NCBI RefSeq assembly: GCF_051304405.1
Contig: NZ_JBPPGG010000008.1
Coordinates: 1-64,000 of the forward strand
DNA: 64,000 nucleotides
Direction: 5' to 3'
From: Pedomonas sp051304405
GTDB lineage: Bacteria > Pseudomonadota > Alphaproteobacteria > Sphingomonadales > Sphingomonadaceae
The position numbers and the translations under genes were made by a program. Positions 12,877-23,200 of this stretch are shown here, in pieces. The notes under the pieces are model-generated. The model was not told the DNA's origin. It searched no databases and was given only the letters and a program-made list of their open reading frames with translations. Positions within the stretch are counted from its first letter, which is position 1. Each line of letters starts with the position of its first letter.

Positions 12877-13917
12877 ATGCGTCGTCACCTCAACACGATC
12901 TACGTTACCAGCGAAAACGCCTGGCTGTGCAAGGATGGCGCCAACATCGTGATTGAGGTTGACGGGGTCGAGCGTGGCCGCGTGCCGATGCACCTGGTCG
13001 ACGGCGTGGTCAGCTTTGCGCGCCCGGGCGCATCGCCCGCGCTGATGGCTGCCTGCGCCGAGGAAGGGATTGCGCTGTCGTTCCTGACACCCCAGGGCAA
13101 GTTTCTCGCGCGCGTGGAGGGTCCGCGGACGGGAAATGTCCTGCTGCGCCGTACGCAGTACCGCGTCGCCGACGATCCGGCCCGGGCGGTGCCGATTGTG
13201 CGCGGCATCGTCACCGGCAAGGCGGCAAACCAGCGCACTGTGCTTCGCCGCGCGTTGCGCGATCACGGGGCATCCATGGCGCCGGACGCCCGCGCTGCGA
13301 TCGAGCGCGCGGAGCAGCGTCTCTCGCACGTCGCCCGGTTGGCTGCCGCCGCCGGGGACGTGGCCACGCTGCGCGGCTACGAGGGAGAGGCGGCTCAGGT
13401 CTATTTCGCGGCTTTTGATGCCATGGTGCAGGGCAATCGCGAGGCTTTCGCCTTTCGCGGCCGCTCCCGCCGCCCGCCGCTCGACCGCATCAACTGCCTG
13501 CTCTCGTTCCTTTACGCGATGCTCGGCCATGACTGTCGCTCGGCGCTGGAAAGCGTCGGGCTCGACCCGCAGGTGGGACTGCTGCATGCGGACCGGCCGG
13601 GCCGCGCCAGCCTTGCGCTTGATCTGATGGAGGAACTGCGCCCGGTACTTGCCGACCGCCTTGCGCTCACGCTTGTCAACCGGGGACAGGTCAAGGCGCG
13701 CGATTTCCACATCGACGAGGGAGGCGCAGTGTCGCTGACCGATGACGGGCGCAAGGCAATTCTGGTGGCCTGGCAGGAGCGCAAGAAGCGCGAGCTCCGG
13801 CATCCCTTCCTGGGCGAGGCCATGCCGATGGGTCTGGTTCCTCATGTGCAGGCGCTGTTGCTATCCCGCCATTTGCGCGGTGATCTCGATGGCTATCCTC
13901 CCTTTTTGTGGAGATGA
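12877..13917 (+). CDS. cas1: CRISPR integrase Cas1 (type I-C)
   Basis: This 346-residue protein is the catalytic integrase that inserts spacers. The N-terminal beta domain is followed by the all-helical catalytic domain. The metal-site Glu lies in GYEGEAAQVYF near residue 170. The His lies in VGLLHADRPGRASLALDLMEE near residue 235, with a further acidic site in the same stretch. The ATG is preceded by AGGGG 10 bases upstream. The stop TGA abuts the start region of cas2. Length and sequence fit subtype I-C Cas1. Confidence 0.95.
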   Translation: MRRHLNTIYVTSENAWLCKDGANIVIEVDGVERGRVPMHLVDGVVSFARPGASPALMAACAEEGIALSFLTPQGKFLARVEGPRTGNVLLRRTQYRVADDPARAVPIVRGIVTGKAANQRTVLRRALRDHGASMAPDARAAIERAEQRLSHVARLAAAAGDVATLRGYEGEAAQVYFAAFDAMVQGNREAFAFRGRSRRPPLDRINCLLSFLYAMLGHDCRSALESVGLDPQVGLLHADRPGRASLALDLMEELRPVLADRLALTLVNRGQVKARDFHIDEGGAVSLTDDGRKAILVAWQERKKRELRHPFLGEAMPMGLVPHVQALLLSRHLRGDLDGYPPFLWR

Positions 13918-13920
13918 GTG

Positions 13921-14211
13921 ATGCTGATGCTGGTGACCTATGACGTAAACACGCAGGACCCTGCCGGCAGGCGTCGCCTGCGTCGCGTCGCCAGGGCTTG
14001 CCAGGATTTGGGGCAGCGTGTGCAGAATTCGGTATTCGAATGCGAGGTCGATCCGGCGCAATGGGCGAAACTGCGGGCGCGTCTGCTTGAGGAGATCGAC
14101 GCAGAGAAGGACTCGCTGCGCTTCTATCGCCTGGGTGCCGACGGAAAGCGCCGGGTAGAGCATGTCGGTGCGAAGCCGGCAATGGACCTTGACGGGCCCC
14201 TGGTGTTCTAG
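13921..14211 (+). CDS. cas2: CRISPR adaptation protein Cas2
   Basis: This 96-residue ferredoxin-fold protein forms the Cas1-Cas2 integration complex. MLMLVTYDVNTQDPAGRRRL carries the conserved Asp of the first strand, and the later GQRVQNSVFECEVD segment is typical of I-C Cas2. I chose the ATG at 13921; a GTG immediately before it (13918) would add one residue. The gene sits three bases after cas1, and the CRISPR leader begins right after its stop. Confidence 0.95.
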   Translation: MLMLVTYDVNTQDPAGRRRLRRVARACQDLGQRVQNSVFECEVDPAQWAKLRARLLEEIDAEKDSLRFYRLGADGKRRVEHVGAKPAMDLDGPLVF

Positions 14212-14408
14212 GCTGGCAAGGCTGTTGCCGCGCGAACCGGAAGCGGTTGACCGCTTCCCGGCAGTTTCGCGAACAGGAAAAGTCATTAAAAGTCAGTCGG
14301 TTATCTCATTTTAGGTATTTGTTCTTTGATTATGGCACCTTTGCCGTCGAGAGGTTCGCGGGGCGAAGGCCATTTACTGTTCTTTCTCATCGTCTTAATC
14401 ACTATACC
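14212..14408 (+). promoter_or_regulatory. CRISPR leader
   Basis: This 197-base non-coding stretch lies between cas2 and the first repeat. It is clearly richer in A and T than its flanks, for example around 14283-14345. It ends with CATCGTCTTAATCACTATACC against repeat 1. By position and composition it is the leader that carries the array promoter and the integration-anchoring sequence. I could not assign exact promoter boxes. Confidence 0.75.
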
Positions 14409-15514
14409 GTCGCCTCCCGCGCGGAGGCGTGGATCGAAACATTCTGGCCGCCATGGGAGTCACGTCTTCCGTTGGTCGCCTCCCGCGCGGAGGCGTGGAT
14501 CGAAACGGCGGCGAGATTATCGGTCAGGCCGCCACCGAGGCCGTCGCCTCCCGCGCGGAGGCGTGGATCGAAACGGCATCCAGACCTACGACGCAAACGG
14601 CGATGTTGGTCGCCTCCCGCGCGGAGGCGTGGATCGAAACTTTCGCTCCTGACGGGTGCCGCTGCGAGTGCTCTGGTCGCCTCCCGCGCGGAGGCGTGGA
14701 TCGAAACGGCTTGGTGTCAGCGGGGGCGCTGGTCAGGGCGTGTCGCCTCCCGCGCGGAGGCGTGGATCGAAACTCGAAGTCTACGGCTGGCTGCGCACGC
14801 GCGTCGGCCAGGGTCGCCTCCCGCGCGGAGGCGTGGATCGAAACTCGAAGGCCATCTCCAAGGTGAAGGCGTCCGGGCGGTCGCCTCCCGCGCGGAGGCG
14901 TGGATCGAAACACGCTGGAGCCGAACCGCGGCCAGGCCCGCGTCGCGTCGCCTCCCGCGCGGAGGCGTGGATCGAAACTGGAATGCGGAGCGGCTCGGGC
15001 CAACGTAATTCGGTCGCCTCCCGCGCGGAGGCGTGGATCGAAACTGACCCAGCCAACGATGTTGTCCGCCGTCTCCCGGTCGCCTCCCGCGCGGAGGCGT
15101 GGATCGAAACTGGGCGAGTCGGACGCCGCAGAACTGCGCCGACAGGTCGCCTCCCGCGCGGAGGCGTGGATCGAAACTCGAACGGCTCGGTTTTCCGAAT
15201 TCGCGGCGGCGCGGTCGCCTCCCGCGCGGAGGCGTGGATCGAAACATCGCGCTGTTCGTTTTGGTTTGCCTCGTGATCGCGTCGCCTCCCGCGCGGAGGC
15301 GTGGATCGAAACGCGGATCAGTTGGAGCGCAAACCCGCGCAACGCCGTCGCCTCCCGCGCGGAGGCGTGGATCGAAACGCAACCTCCTGGTGTCGTGCCA
15401 GGGGCGCCGGTGGAGCGTCGCCTCCCGCGCGGAGGCGTGGATCGAAACTCCGTGAGGATGATAGCGCCGCGTGCGACCGCATGTCGCCTCCCGCGCGGAG
15501 GCGTGGATCAAAAC
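14409..15514 (+). CRISPR. Type I-C CRISPR array, 17 repeats and 16 spacers
   Basis: The repeat is 32 bases, beginning GTCGCCTCC and ending GTGGATCGAAAC. Its centre CGCCTCC-CGCGC-GGAGGCG folds into a 7-bp hairpin, as expected for Cas5c processing. Repeats start at 14409, 14475, 14543, 14609, 14676, 14742, 14813, 14880, 14947, 15013, 15079, 15146, 15214, 15281, 15347, 15417 and 15483. Spacers are 34-39 bases, mostly 34-36, with 39 (spacer 6) and 38 (spacer 15) as outliers. All repeats are identical except the last, where GGATCGAAAC reads GGATCAAAAC. This fits a leader-proximal start next to cas2 and a decayed distal end. No repeated spacer was noticed. Confidence 0.99.
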
Positions 15515-15925
15515 TTCCAGCTGGACAGCTAGATGTTGTAGAGCATCTGCCCCTGCGTCCCTGCACACCTGACCCCGGGATTGCGGCGGGGGCGGGTCTG
15601 TTGCCTATACCCTTGGGGCCAAAGTCGCTGGTAGCATAGACTGGTGTGCGGTCGACGGGGGCGAGGAGACCATTCGCCGCTGTCTCCAGGCGTCCGTAAG
15701 GTTCAGATCAAGTGCGTGTCGCGTTCCCGTACAGTCATTCCGGGCTCGATCGTCGTTCTGTCGGTATGAGGTGTCGGGAAGCGGTGGGCTTGCCGGGGAA
15801 CGGGCTCTGTCAGACCCGGCGGAACAGGACCCGCCCTTTCTTGCTTTTTCTTGCTTTGGGGTTGCGGATCAAAAAGACAATTGAATGAATTTATTGGATG
15901 CGGCCTCCACAATGGGGAGTGAGGT
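15515..15925. other. Gene-free stretch after the CRISPR array
   Basis: About 410 bases hold no convincing gene. A short GGCGG/CCGCC hairpin near 15817-15834, followed by CTTTCTTGCTTTTTC, could be a weak terminator. The end carries the GGGGAG ribosome site of the next gene. Confidence 0.5.
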
Positions 15926-16867
15926 GTGACCGACGAACCGCTCATCGACGAACCGCGCATCAAAGCTGCAGCGCAGATTGAGCGTGCGGCGCTCGATCCG
16001 GGCAAAAGGCCGGTGGTCAGGGCCTTTTTTGACGAGGCGACGCACACCGTCAGCTATGTGGTTCACTGTCCCGAAACCCGGCGCGCGGCCATTCTCGACA
16101 GTGTGCTGGATTATGAGGCAGCGGCGGGACGCTCGGATACACGCTCCGCGGATGCGATCGCCAGCTATATCGAAAATGAAAACATAACGGTGGACTGGCT
16201 GCTGGAAACCCATGTCCACGCCGACCATCTGTCCGCCGCGCCTTACTTCCAGGAGACGCTGGGTGGGCGCGTGGGCATCTGCCGGGAGATTGTTCAGGTC
16301 CAGCGGATCTTCGCCACGGTGTTCAACGTCGGGCCTGACTTCGCCTGCGACGGCTCCGAGTTCGACCACCTGTTCGCCGATGGCGATACCTTCCGCATCG
16401 GCAACCTCGAGGGTATCGCCCTTTATGTCCCGGGCCACACGCCAGCGGACATGGCGTTTGTGATCGGTGACGCGGCCTTTGTGGGCGACACCCTTTTCAT
16501 GCCGGACTATGGCACCGCCCGTGTGGATTTCCCCGGTGGCGACGCGCGTCAGCTCTACCGCTCCATCCGCCGTCTGTTGTCCTTGCCCGGCGAGACCCGC
16601 CTGTTCCTGTGCCACGACTACAAGGCCCCGGGGCGCGACGTCTATGCCTGGGAGACCACGGTTGCGGCGCAGAAGGCCGGCAACATCCATGTGCATGACG
16701 GCGTGAGCGAGGAGGCGTTCGTCGCCTTGCGCACGGCGCGGGATGCGACCCTGCCCGTGCCCAAGCTCATCGTGCCCGCCATTCAGGTGAACATGCGGGG
16801 CGGGCGCCTGCCACCGCCGGAAGACAACGGCGTCCGGTACCTGAAAATCCCGCTGAACACGCTCTGA
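15926..16867 (+). CDS. Metallo-beta-lactamase-fold hydrolase, persulfide-dioxygenase/Blh-like
   Basis: This is a 313-residue MBL-fold enzyme. The metal motif THVHADHL (residues about 93-100) is followed by GHTPADMAF, by VGDTLFMPDYGTARVDFPGGD and by LCHDYK. That combination, with one iron centre and the PGGDA segment, is typical of ETHE1-like persulfide dioxygenases and the related Blh proteins, which oxidise glutathione persulfide to sulfite. The start is GTG at 15926, with GGGGAG upstream. It stands alone, with no rhodanese or sulfide:quinone reductase next to it. The exact subtype is an inference; a glyoxalase II-like role is less likely. Confidence 0.75.
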   Translation: MTDEPLIDEPRIKAAAQIERAALDPGKRPVVRAFFDEATHTVSYVVHCPETRRAAILDSVLDYEAAAGRSDTRSADAIASYIENENITVDWLLETHVHADHLSAAPYFQETLGGRVGICREIVQVQRIFATVFNVGPDFACDGSEFDHLFADGDTFRIGNLEGIALYVPGHTPADMAFVIGDAAFVGDTLFMPDYGTARVDFPGGDARQLYRSIRRLLSLPGETRLFLCHDYKAPGRDVYAWETTVAAQKAGNIHVHDGVSEEAFVALRTARDATLPVPKLIVPAIQVNMRGGRLPPPEDNGVRYLKIPLNTL

Positions 16868-17272
16868 AGCCGGAAAACGGCCCGCCAAAATTCCGCCCAC
16901 AGGAAAAATGGGGGCGTTCCGCAAGGGGCCGAGGGGCTGCCGGGAACGCGCGCCCCGCGGATTTTTGCGCCTTGCGCCTGGCCCCTAGGCCCCGCTAGGC
17001 AAGACGGACGGCTCAGAAACGACGCATAGCACAAAAAGTATAGATTATTTTTATGGGACCAAGGGGAAGGAAAAGGGTGCCAGCGGTAAAATAAAAAGAC
17101 CGAGTGCTAATAGCACAGTTGCCAAGAGCACTCTATTTTATTGCCGATAACTCGTAGATTCTTTTGTTCTGACCCGCCGATACTGCAAATTTTAAGGTTT
17201 CAGTAACTGCTCGGGCATCAATTTCCTGTGTGATTCGATCCGTCGCATCTGTGTCCGGGGGGCTTACAAAAA
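16868..17272. other. Intergenic stretch before the giant surface-protein gene
   Basis: About 400 bases contain no recognisable gene. The first half is G+C rich. The second half (from about 17030) is A+T rich and probably carries the promoter of the downstream 12.5-kb operon. No confident -35/-10 pair was assigned. Confidence 0.5.
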
Positions 17273-20200
17273 ATGGTCAGGGCAGGCTTCGCCACTCTCG
17301 ATGGCGTGGTTTCGCATGTGCTTACAGCCGCGGAGCAGGTCTCCAAAGGTCTCCAGGCTTTCTTGTTTTTGCTGATTGCCGGAGCGGTATTGCTCCGGTC
17401 GCTTCTGGTTCCCGCGCCAGCGCAGGCACAAACGACGGTGCAGCCCTTCGAAGGCTGTACCTCGGATGTCTACCTGGCGCAGAACATCCCCACCCGGATG
17501 TATCGGGTGAATACTGCCACCAACCCTTTCAGCTATCCTGCGCTTGGCAGTACCACCCATAGCGCGGGCTATAATGCAATCGCGTTCAATCCGGCCGATA
17601 AATACATCTACGGCGTTGACCGGCCTTCCGGTTCGAATATTCGCCTTCTCCGGATCGGAAGGTATGGCGGCTACCAGGTTGTGGGCACCATCACGGGCGG
17701 GAATATCAATGTCCCCACCACCTATCCCGCGTCCGGCGAGATTGGCGCCGACGGCTATTATTATATCAAGCACAATGCGGCGACGGATGGGGCGCTGTAC
17801 CGTGTGAATCTGTCAACACGGGCAGCGACGCGAATTAACATGTCGCAGGCCCGCGCCTCCGCCGACCTTGCCTGGTACAACGGCAAGCTTTACGCGCACG
17901 ACAGCAGCAATGACAGGCTCTACACGATCAATCCCAGCAATGGTCAGGTTCAGGTCATTGGCAGTACGGGTGTAAGCGGCACATTCGGGGCGCTGGTCAG
18001 TGCCTCAAATGGCGTGTTCGGCATTCGAAACGAAGGTGGTTTTTACCAGTTCAATTTGCAGACGGGTAAGGCCACGCTCATCTCCTCTTCTCCCGCGACG
18101 TCCAATAACGACGGTGCCAAGTGCTACAGCACGCCCCTGCAATTTGGTGCCGATCTTTCCATCACCAAGACGGACAACACCACCTATTACACGCCCGGCA
18201 CCAGCACGACCTACAGCATCGTCGTAAGAAATAACGGCCCCTTCGGCGTTCAGGGCGCTATTGTCAACGATCCGCTGCCGTCGGGCATTACGTCGGCCAG
18301 CTGGACGTGCGGCAGCGCGACCAACGGCGGCGTCTGCGGTCAGGCCAGTGGCACGGGGGGAATTTCCAACGTCGCGGTCGACCTGCCGGTCAATGCAACC
18401 GTCACCTTCACGATGACGATGCAGATTCCCTCGTCCTTCACGGGGGATCTGACAAATAAGGCAACCGTCACGGCGCCCGAGACGGCTCTGGATTCGAACC
18501 AGTCCAACAATACCGCCACCGACAAGGATGTCGGCGTCCGCATTTCCAAGGCTCTGTTTGCCGAGAACGGATCGGTCAGCGGCCAGGCGGAGCCAGGCGA
18601 GGAGCTCACTTACCGCATCACCCTGACCAATACGGGCACGTCCGCCGCAACCAACTACAGCCTTGTGGACACGCTGGATGCGAATACCACGTTTGTCAGC
18701 GCGTCCAACGGCGGCACCCACAGCAGCGGGACCGTGACGTGGAGCAACCTGTCCGTTCCCGCCGGTGGTTCGCTTACGCTGACGGTTGTGGTGCAGGTGA
18801 AGAATGCCCTGCCGGCCTCTGCCCGGACCATCACCAACATTGCCCGGAATCCGAAACAGTCGACTCCGTCCTGTCCTTCCGCGCAGTGCGTCGTCACACC
18901 GCTGGCGCCAAAGGTGACCTTCAGCAAGACCTCCAACGCAACCCAGGCGAAGGTGGGAGATGTCATCCGCTATACGTTGACGGCAACGGTTGCCAACGGG
19001 ACAACGAACAACGCGCTGACGCTGACCGACACGCTGGGGACCGGGCTCACCTTCAAGGAGGTGACGAGCGCCGGCGCCTTTACCGCTGACACGTCCGGTG
19101 CACCGGTGCTGACGTTCACGCTGCCGGCGGGCAGGGCTCCGGGCACCTATTCGGTCAGCTACACAGCGACTGTGAATGAAGATGCGACCGGCACCGTCAC
19201 CAACACGGTGGTGGGGGCGGGCGGAGACAATCCATCCTGCACGGGCAGCTGCACGACCACGGCCACCATCATCGCGCCGCAGGTCACGTTCGCCAAGTCG
19301 GCCGACACGGCAGGTCCGGTGAAGGTGGGGGATGTCATCACCTATACGATCACCACCACGGTTTCCAACTCCATGACCACCTCCGACGTGGTCCTGCTGA
19401 CCGACACGCTCGGTACGGGCTTGACGTTCACCGAGGTCGTTGATCAGGGCGCCTACACGGTCAACCAGATCAACGCTTCCGTCGTGGAGTTCCGGCTGCC
19501 GCCGAGTATGGGCCCGGGCACCTATCCGATTACCTACAAGGCGACCGTCAACGCCTCGGCGAGCGGGGAGGTCAGCAACGCGGTGGTCGGCAGCGGCGCG
19601 GACGCGCCCTCCTGCACCACCGGGTGCGGAACCACGACGGTGGTGCAGGATACAGCGGTCACCTACACCAAGACCGCGAGCACATCGGGACCTGTCAAGG
19701 CGGGTGACGTCATCACCTACACGCTGTCGGCAACGGTCGAGTATGCGTCTACCAAGAATGAGCTGACCCTGACCGATACGCTGGGCGAGGGTCTTGACTT
19801 CGGCACGGTGACCAATGCGGGCGCGTTCACGTGCAACGCCGAAAGTCCGCTCATCTGCACCCTGCCGGCAGGCCGGCCGGTCGGCACCTACAGCCTGACC
19901 TATACGGCCATCGTCAAGGATGATGCCTCGGGCTCTGTCACCAACGCGGTGGTGGGGACGGGCGACGACAACCCGTCCTGCACGGGCTCCTGCTCCACCA
20001 CGACGCCGGTGGCTGATCCTGTCATCACCTACGCCAAGACCTCGAGCGCGACCCAGGCCAAGGTGGGCGACGTCATTACCTACACGCTGACGGCAACGAT
20101 TGCGGACGCCGCCACCAACAACGTGCTGACCCTGACCGACATGCCGGGGGAAGGGCTTGAAATCACGGATGTGACGGATGCAGGCGATTTCACCTGCACT

Positions 20201-23200
20201 TCGGGCAGCACGCTGATCTGCACCCTGCCCGCAGGCACGCCGGTCGGCACCTACAGCCTGACCTATACGGCAACCGTCAAGGAGAACGCTTCCGGCACCG
20301 TCACCAACACGGTGGTCGGCATGGGCGGCAACCCGACCTGCGCGGGTTCCTGCGCGATCACGACGCCGGTGGTTGATCCGGCTGTCACCTACGCCAAGTC
20401 GGCGAGCACGTCCGGACCGGTCAAGGCAGGCGATGTCATCACCTATACGCTGATGGCTACGGTTGCGGACGCTGCCACCAAGAATACGCTGACGCTGACC
20501 GACACGCTGGGCGCAGGGCTTGATTTCACCGCGGTGACCAGTGCGGGCGAATTTACCTGTACGGCCGGTAATCCGCTGGTCTGCACCTTGCCGGCCGGGA
20601 CGCCGGCTGGCAGCTACAGCATCACCTATACGGCGACCGTCAATGCCAGCGCGTCCGGCAGCGTCACCAACGCGGTCGTGGGCACCGGCGGCGACAGCCC
20701 GGCCTGCTCGGGCACGTGCACGACAACGGCGACTGTCGACAATCCCACCGTCACCTACACCAAGAGCGCGAACGCGACCCAGGTGAGGGTGGGCGATGTG
20801 GTCACCTATACGCTGAAGGCAACGGTTGCGAATGCGGCCACCAAAAATGTGCTGACGCTGACCGATACGCTCGGGGCCGGGCTCACCTTCAATGCCGTGA
20901 CCAGCGCGGGTGCGTTCAATTGCACCGCAGGCAATCCGCTGGTCTGCACCCTGCCGGTGGGCACGCCGGCCGGCACCTATTCGGTCACCTACACGGCGAC
21001 CGTCAATGCCAGCGCGTCCGGCAGCGTCTCCAATGCGGTTGTGGGCGCGGGCGGCGACAATCCGACCTGTGCCGGCAGCTGCACGACCACGGCGACCATC
21101 ATCGCGCCGCAGGTCACCTTCTCCAAGACGGCGAGCACGTCCGGTCCGGTCAAGGCGGGGGATGTCATCACCTATACGCTGACCACCACCATTGCGAATG
21201 CCAAGACCACCTCGGATGTGGTGCTGCTGACCGACACGCTGGGCGCAGGGCTCGAATTCACCGCTGTCACCAACGCGGGCGCGTACAGCGTCGATGCGTC
21301 CGGCGCGCCAGTGGTGAAGTTCAGGTTGCCGGCGGGCACGGGGCCCGGCACCTATTCAGTCACCTACACGGCGACGGTCAAAGCCTCGGCCAGCGGCACC
21401 GTTAGCAACGTCGTGGTGGGCTCGGGCGGCGATCATCCGTCCTGCACCACCGGGTGCAGCACCACCACCACGGTGCAGGATCCGGCGGTTACCTATGCCA
21501 AGTCGGCCAGCACGTCCGGTCCGGTCAAGGCGGGCGATGTCATCACCTATACGCTGACGGCAAAGGTCGAGAATGCGGCGACCAAGAATGCGCTGACGCT
21601 GACCGATACGCTGGGCGAGGGCCTCGACTTCACCACCATCACCGATGCGGGCGCGTACAGCGTCGATGTCTCCGGTGCGCCGATGGTGCGCTTCACCCTG
21701 CCAGCGGGCACGCCGGCCGGCACCTATGCGGTCACCTACACGGCGACCGTCACCGACAGCGCTGCCGGCTCTGTGGTCAATTCGGTCGTCGGCACGGGTG
21801 GCGATCATCCGACATGCTCCGGCACCTGCGCGACAACGACGCCTGTCGCCGACCCTGTGGTCACCTACGCCAAGAGCGCCAACGCGACCCAGGTGAAGGT
21901 GGGCGACGTCATCACCTACACGCTGACGGCCACGGTTGCGGATGGCGCAACCCGGAATATGCTGACGCTGACCGATACGCTCGGGGCGGGCCTCGACTTC
22001 ACGGCGGTTGTCAGCACGGGCCCGTTCATCTGCACCCCGGCCAATCCGCTGGTCTGCACCCTGCCGCCCGGCACGCCGGTTGGCAGCTATTCGGTCGTCT
22101 ACACCGCGACCGTGAATGCGTCGGCTTCGGGTACGGTCACCAATGCGGTGGTCGGCACGGGCGGCGACAATCCCGCCTGCTCCGGCAGCTGCACAACCAC
22201 GGCAAACGTGGTGGCGCCGGAAGTGCTGTTCTCCAAGACGGCGAGCACGGCGGGTCCGGTCAAGGCGGGCGATGTCATCACCTACACGCTGACGACCACG
22301 ATCTCCAATTCCAAGACCACCTCGGACGTGGTGCTGCTGACCGATACGCTGGGCACGGGCCTCACCTTCAAGGAGGTCACCAATGCGGGGGCATATACGG
22401 TTGATGCCTCCGATGCGCCGGTGGTGCGGTTCAGGCTGCCGGAGGGCACGGGGCCGGGCACCTACTCGGTCACCTACACCGCAACCGTCAACACCACCGC
22501 AAGCGGCACCGTCGCCAACGTTGTGGTGGGCAGCGGGGCAGACAGCCCATCCTGCACCACCAGCTGCGGCACGACCACCTCGGTTGCAAACCCGTCCGTC
22601 ACCTATGCCAAGGCGGCAAGCACGGCGGGGCCGGTGCAGGCGGGCGATGTCATCACCTATACGCTGACGGTGACGGTTGCGAACGCGGCAACCCGAAATG
22701 TGCTGACGCTCACCGATACGCTGGGGACGGGCCTCGACCTTGACTCGGTCACCGATGCCGGGGCGTTCACCTGCACGGTGACCGCTCCGCTGATGTGCAC
22801 CTTGCCTGCCGGCACGCCGGTTGGCACCTATGAGGTCACCTACACGGCGGTCGTGAACGGCGGGGCCTCCGACGTCGTGACCAATGCTGTGGTCGGCGCG
22901 GGCGGCGATAACCCGCTCTGCTCGGGGATCTGCTCGACCACGACGACCGTCGCGGATCCCACCGTCACCTATTCCAAGAGCGCCAATGCCACCCAGGTGA
23001 AGGTGGGCGATGCCATCACCTACACGCTGCGGGTGAACGTGGCGGGCGCGGCCACGAAGGACGTGCTGACGCTGACCGACACGCTGGGGGCAGGACTCAC
23101 CTTCAATGCGGTGACCAGCCCGGGCGCGTTCACCTGCACCGGGTCCAGCACGCTGGTGTGCACCCTGCCTGCCGGTACGCCGGTCGGCACCTACGAGGTC

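Noticed and set aside
14247..15639. Several long frames of repeated Arg-Gly-rich peptides, both strands
   Set aside because: They are read-through of the CRISPR repeats, which are free of stops in several frames.
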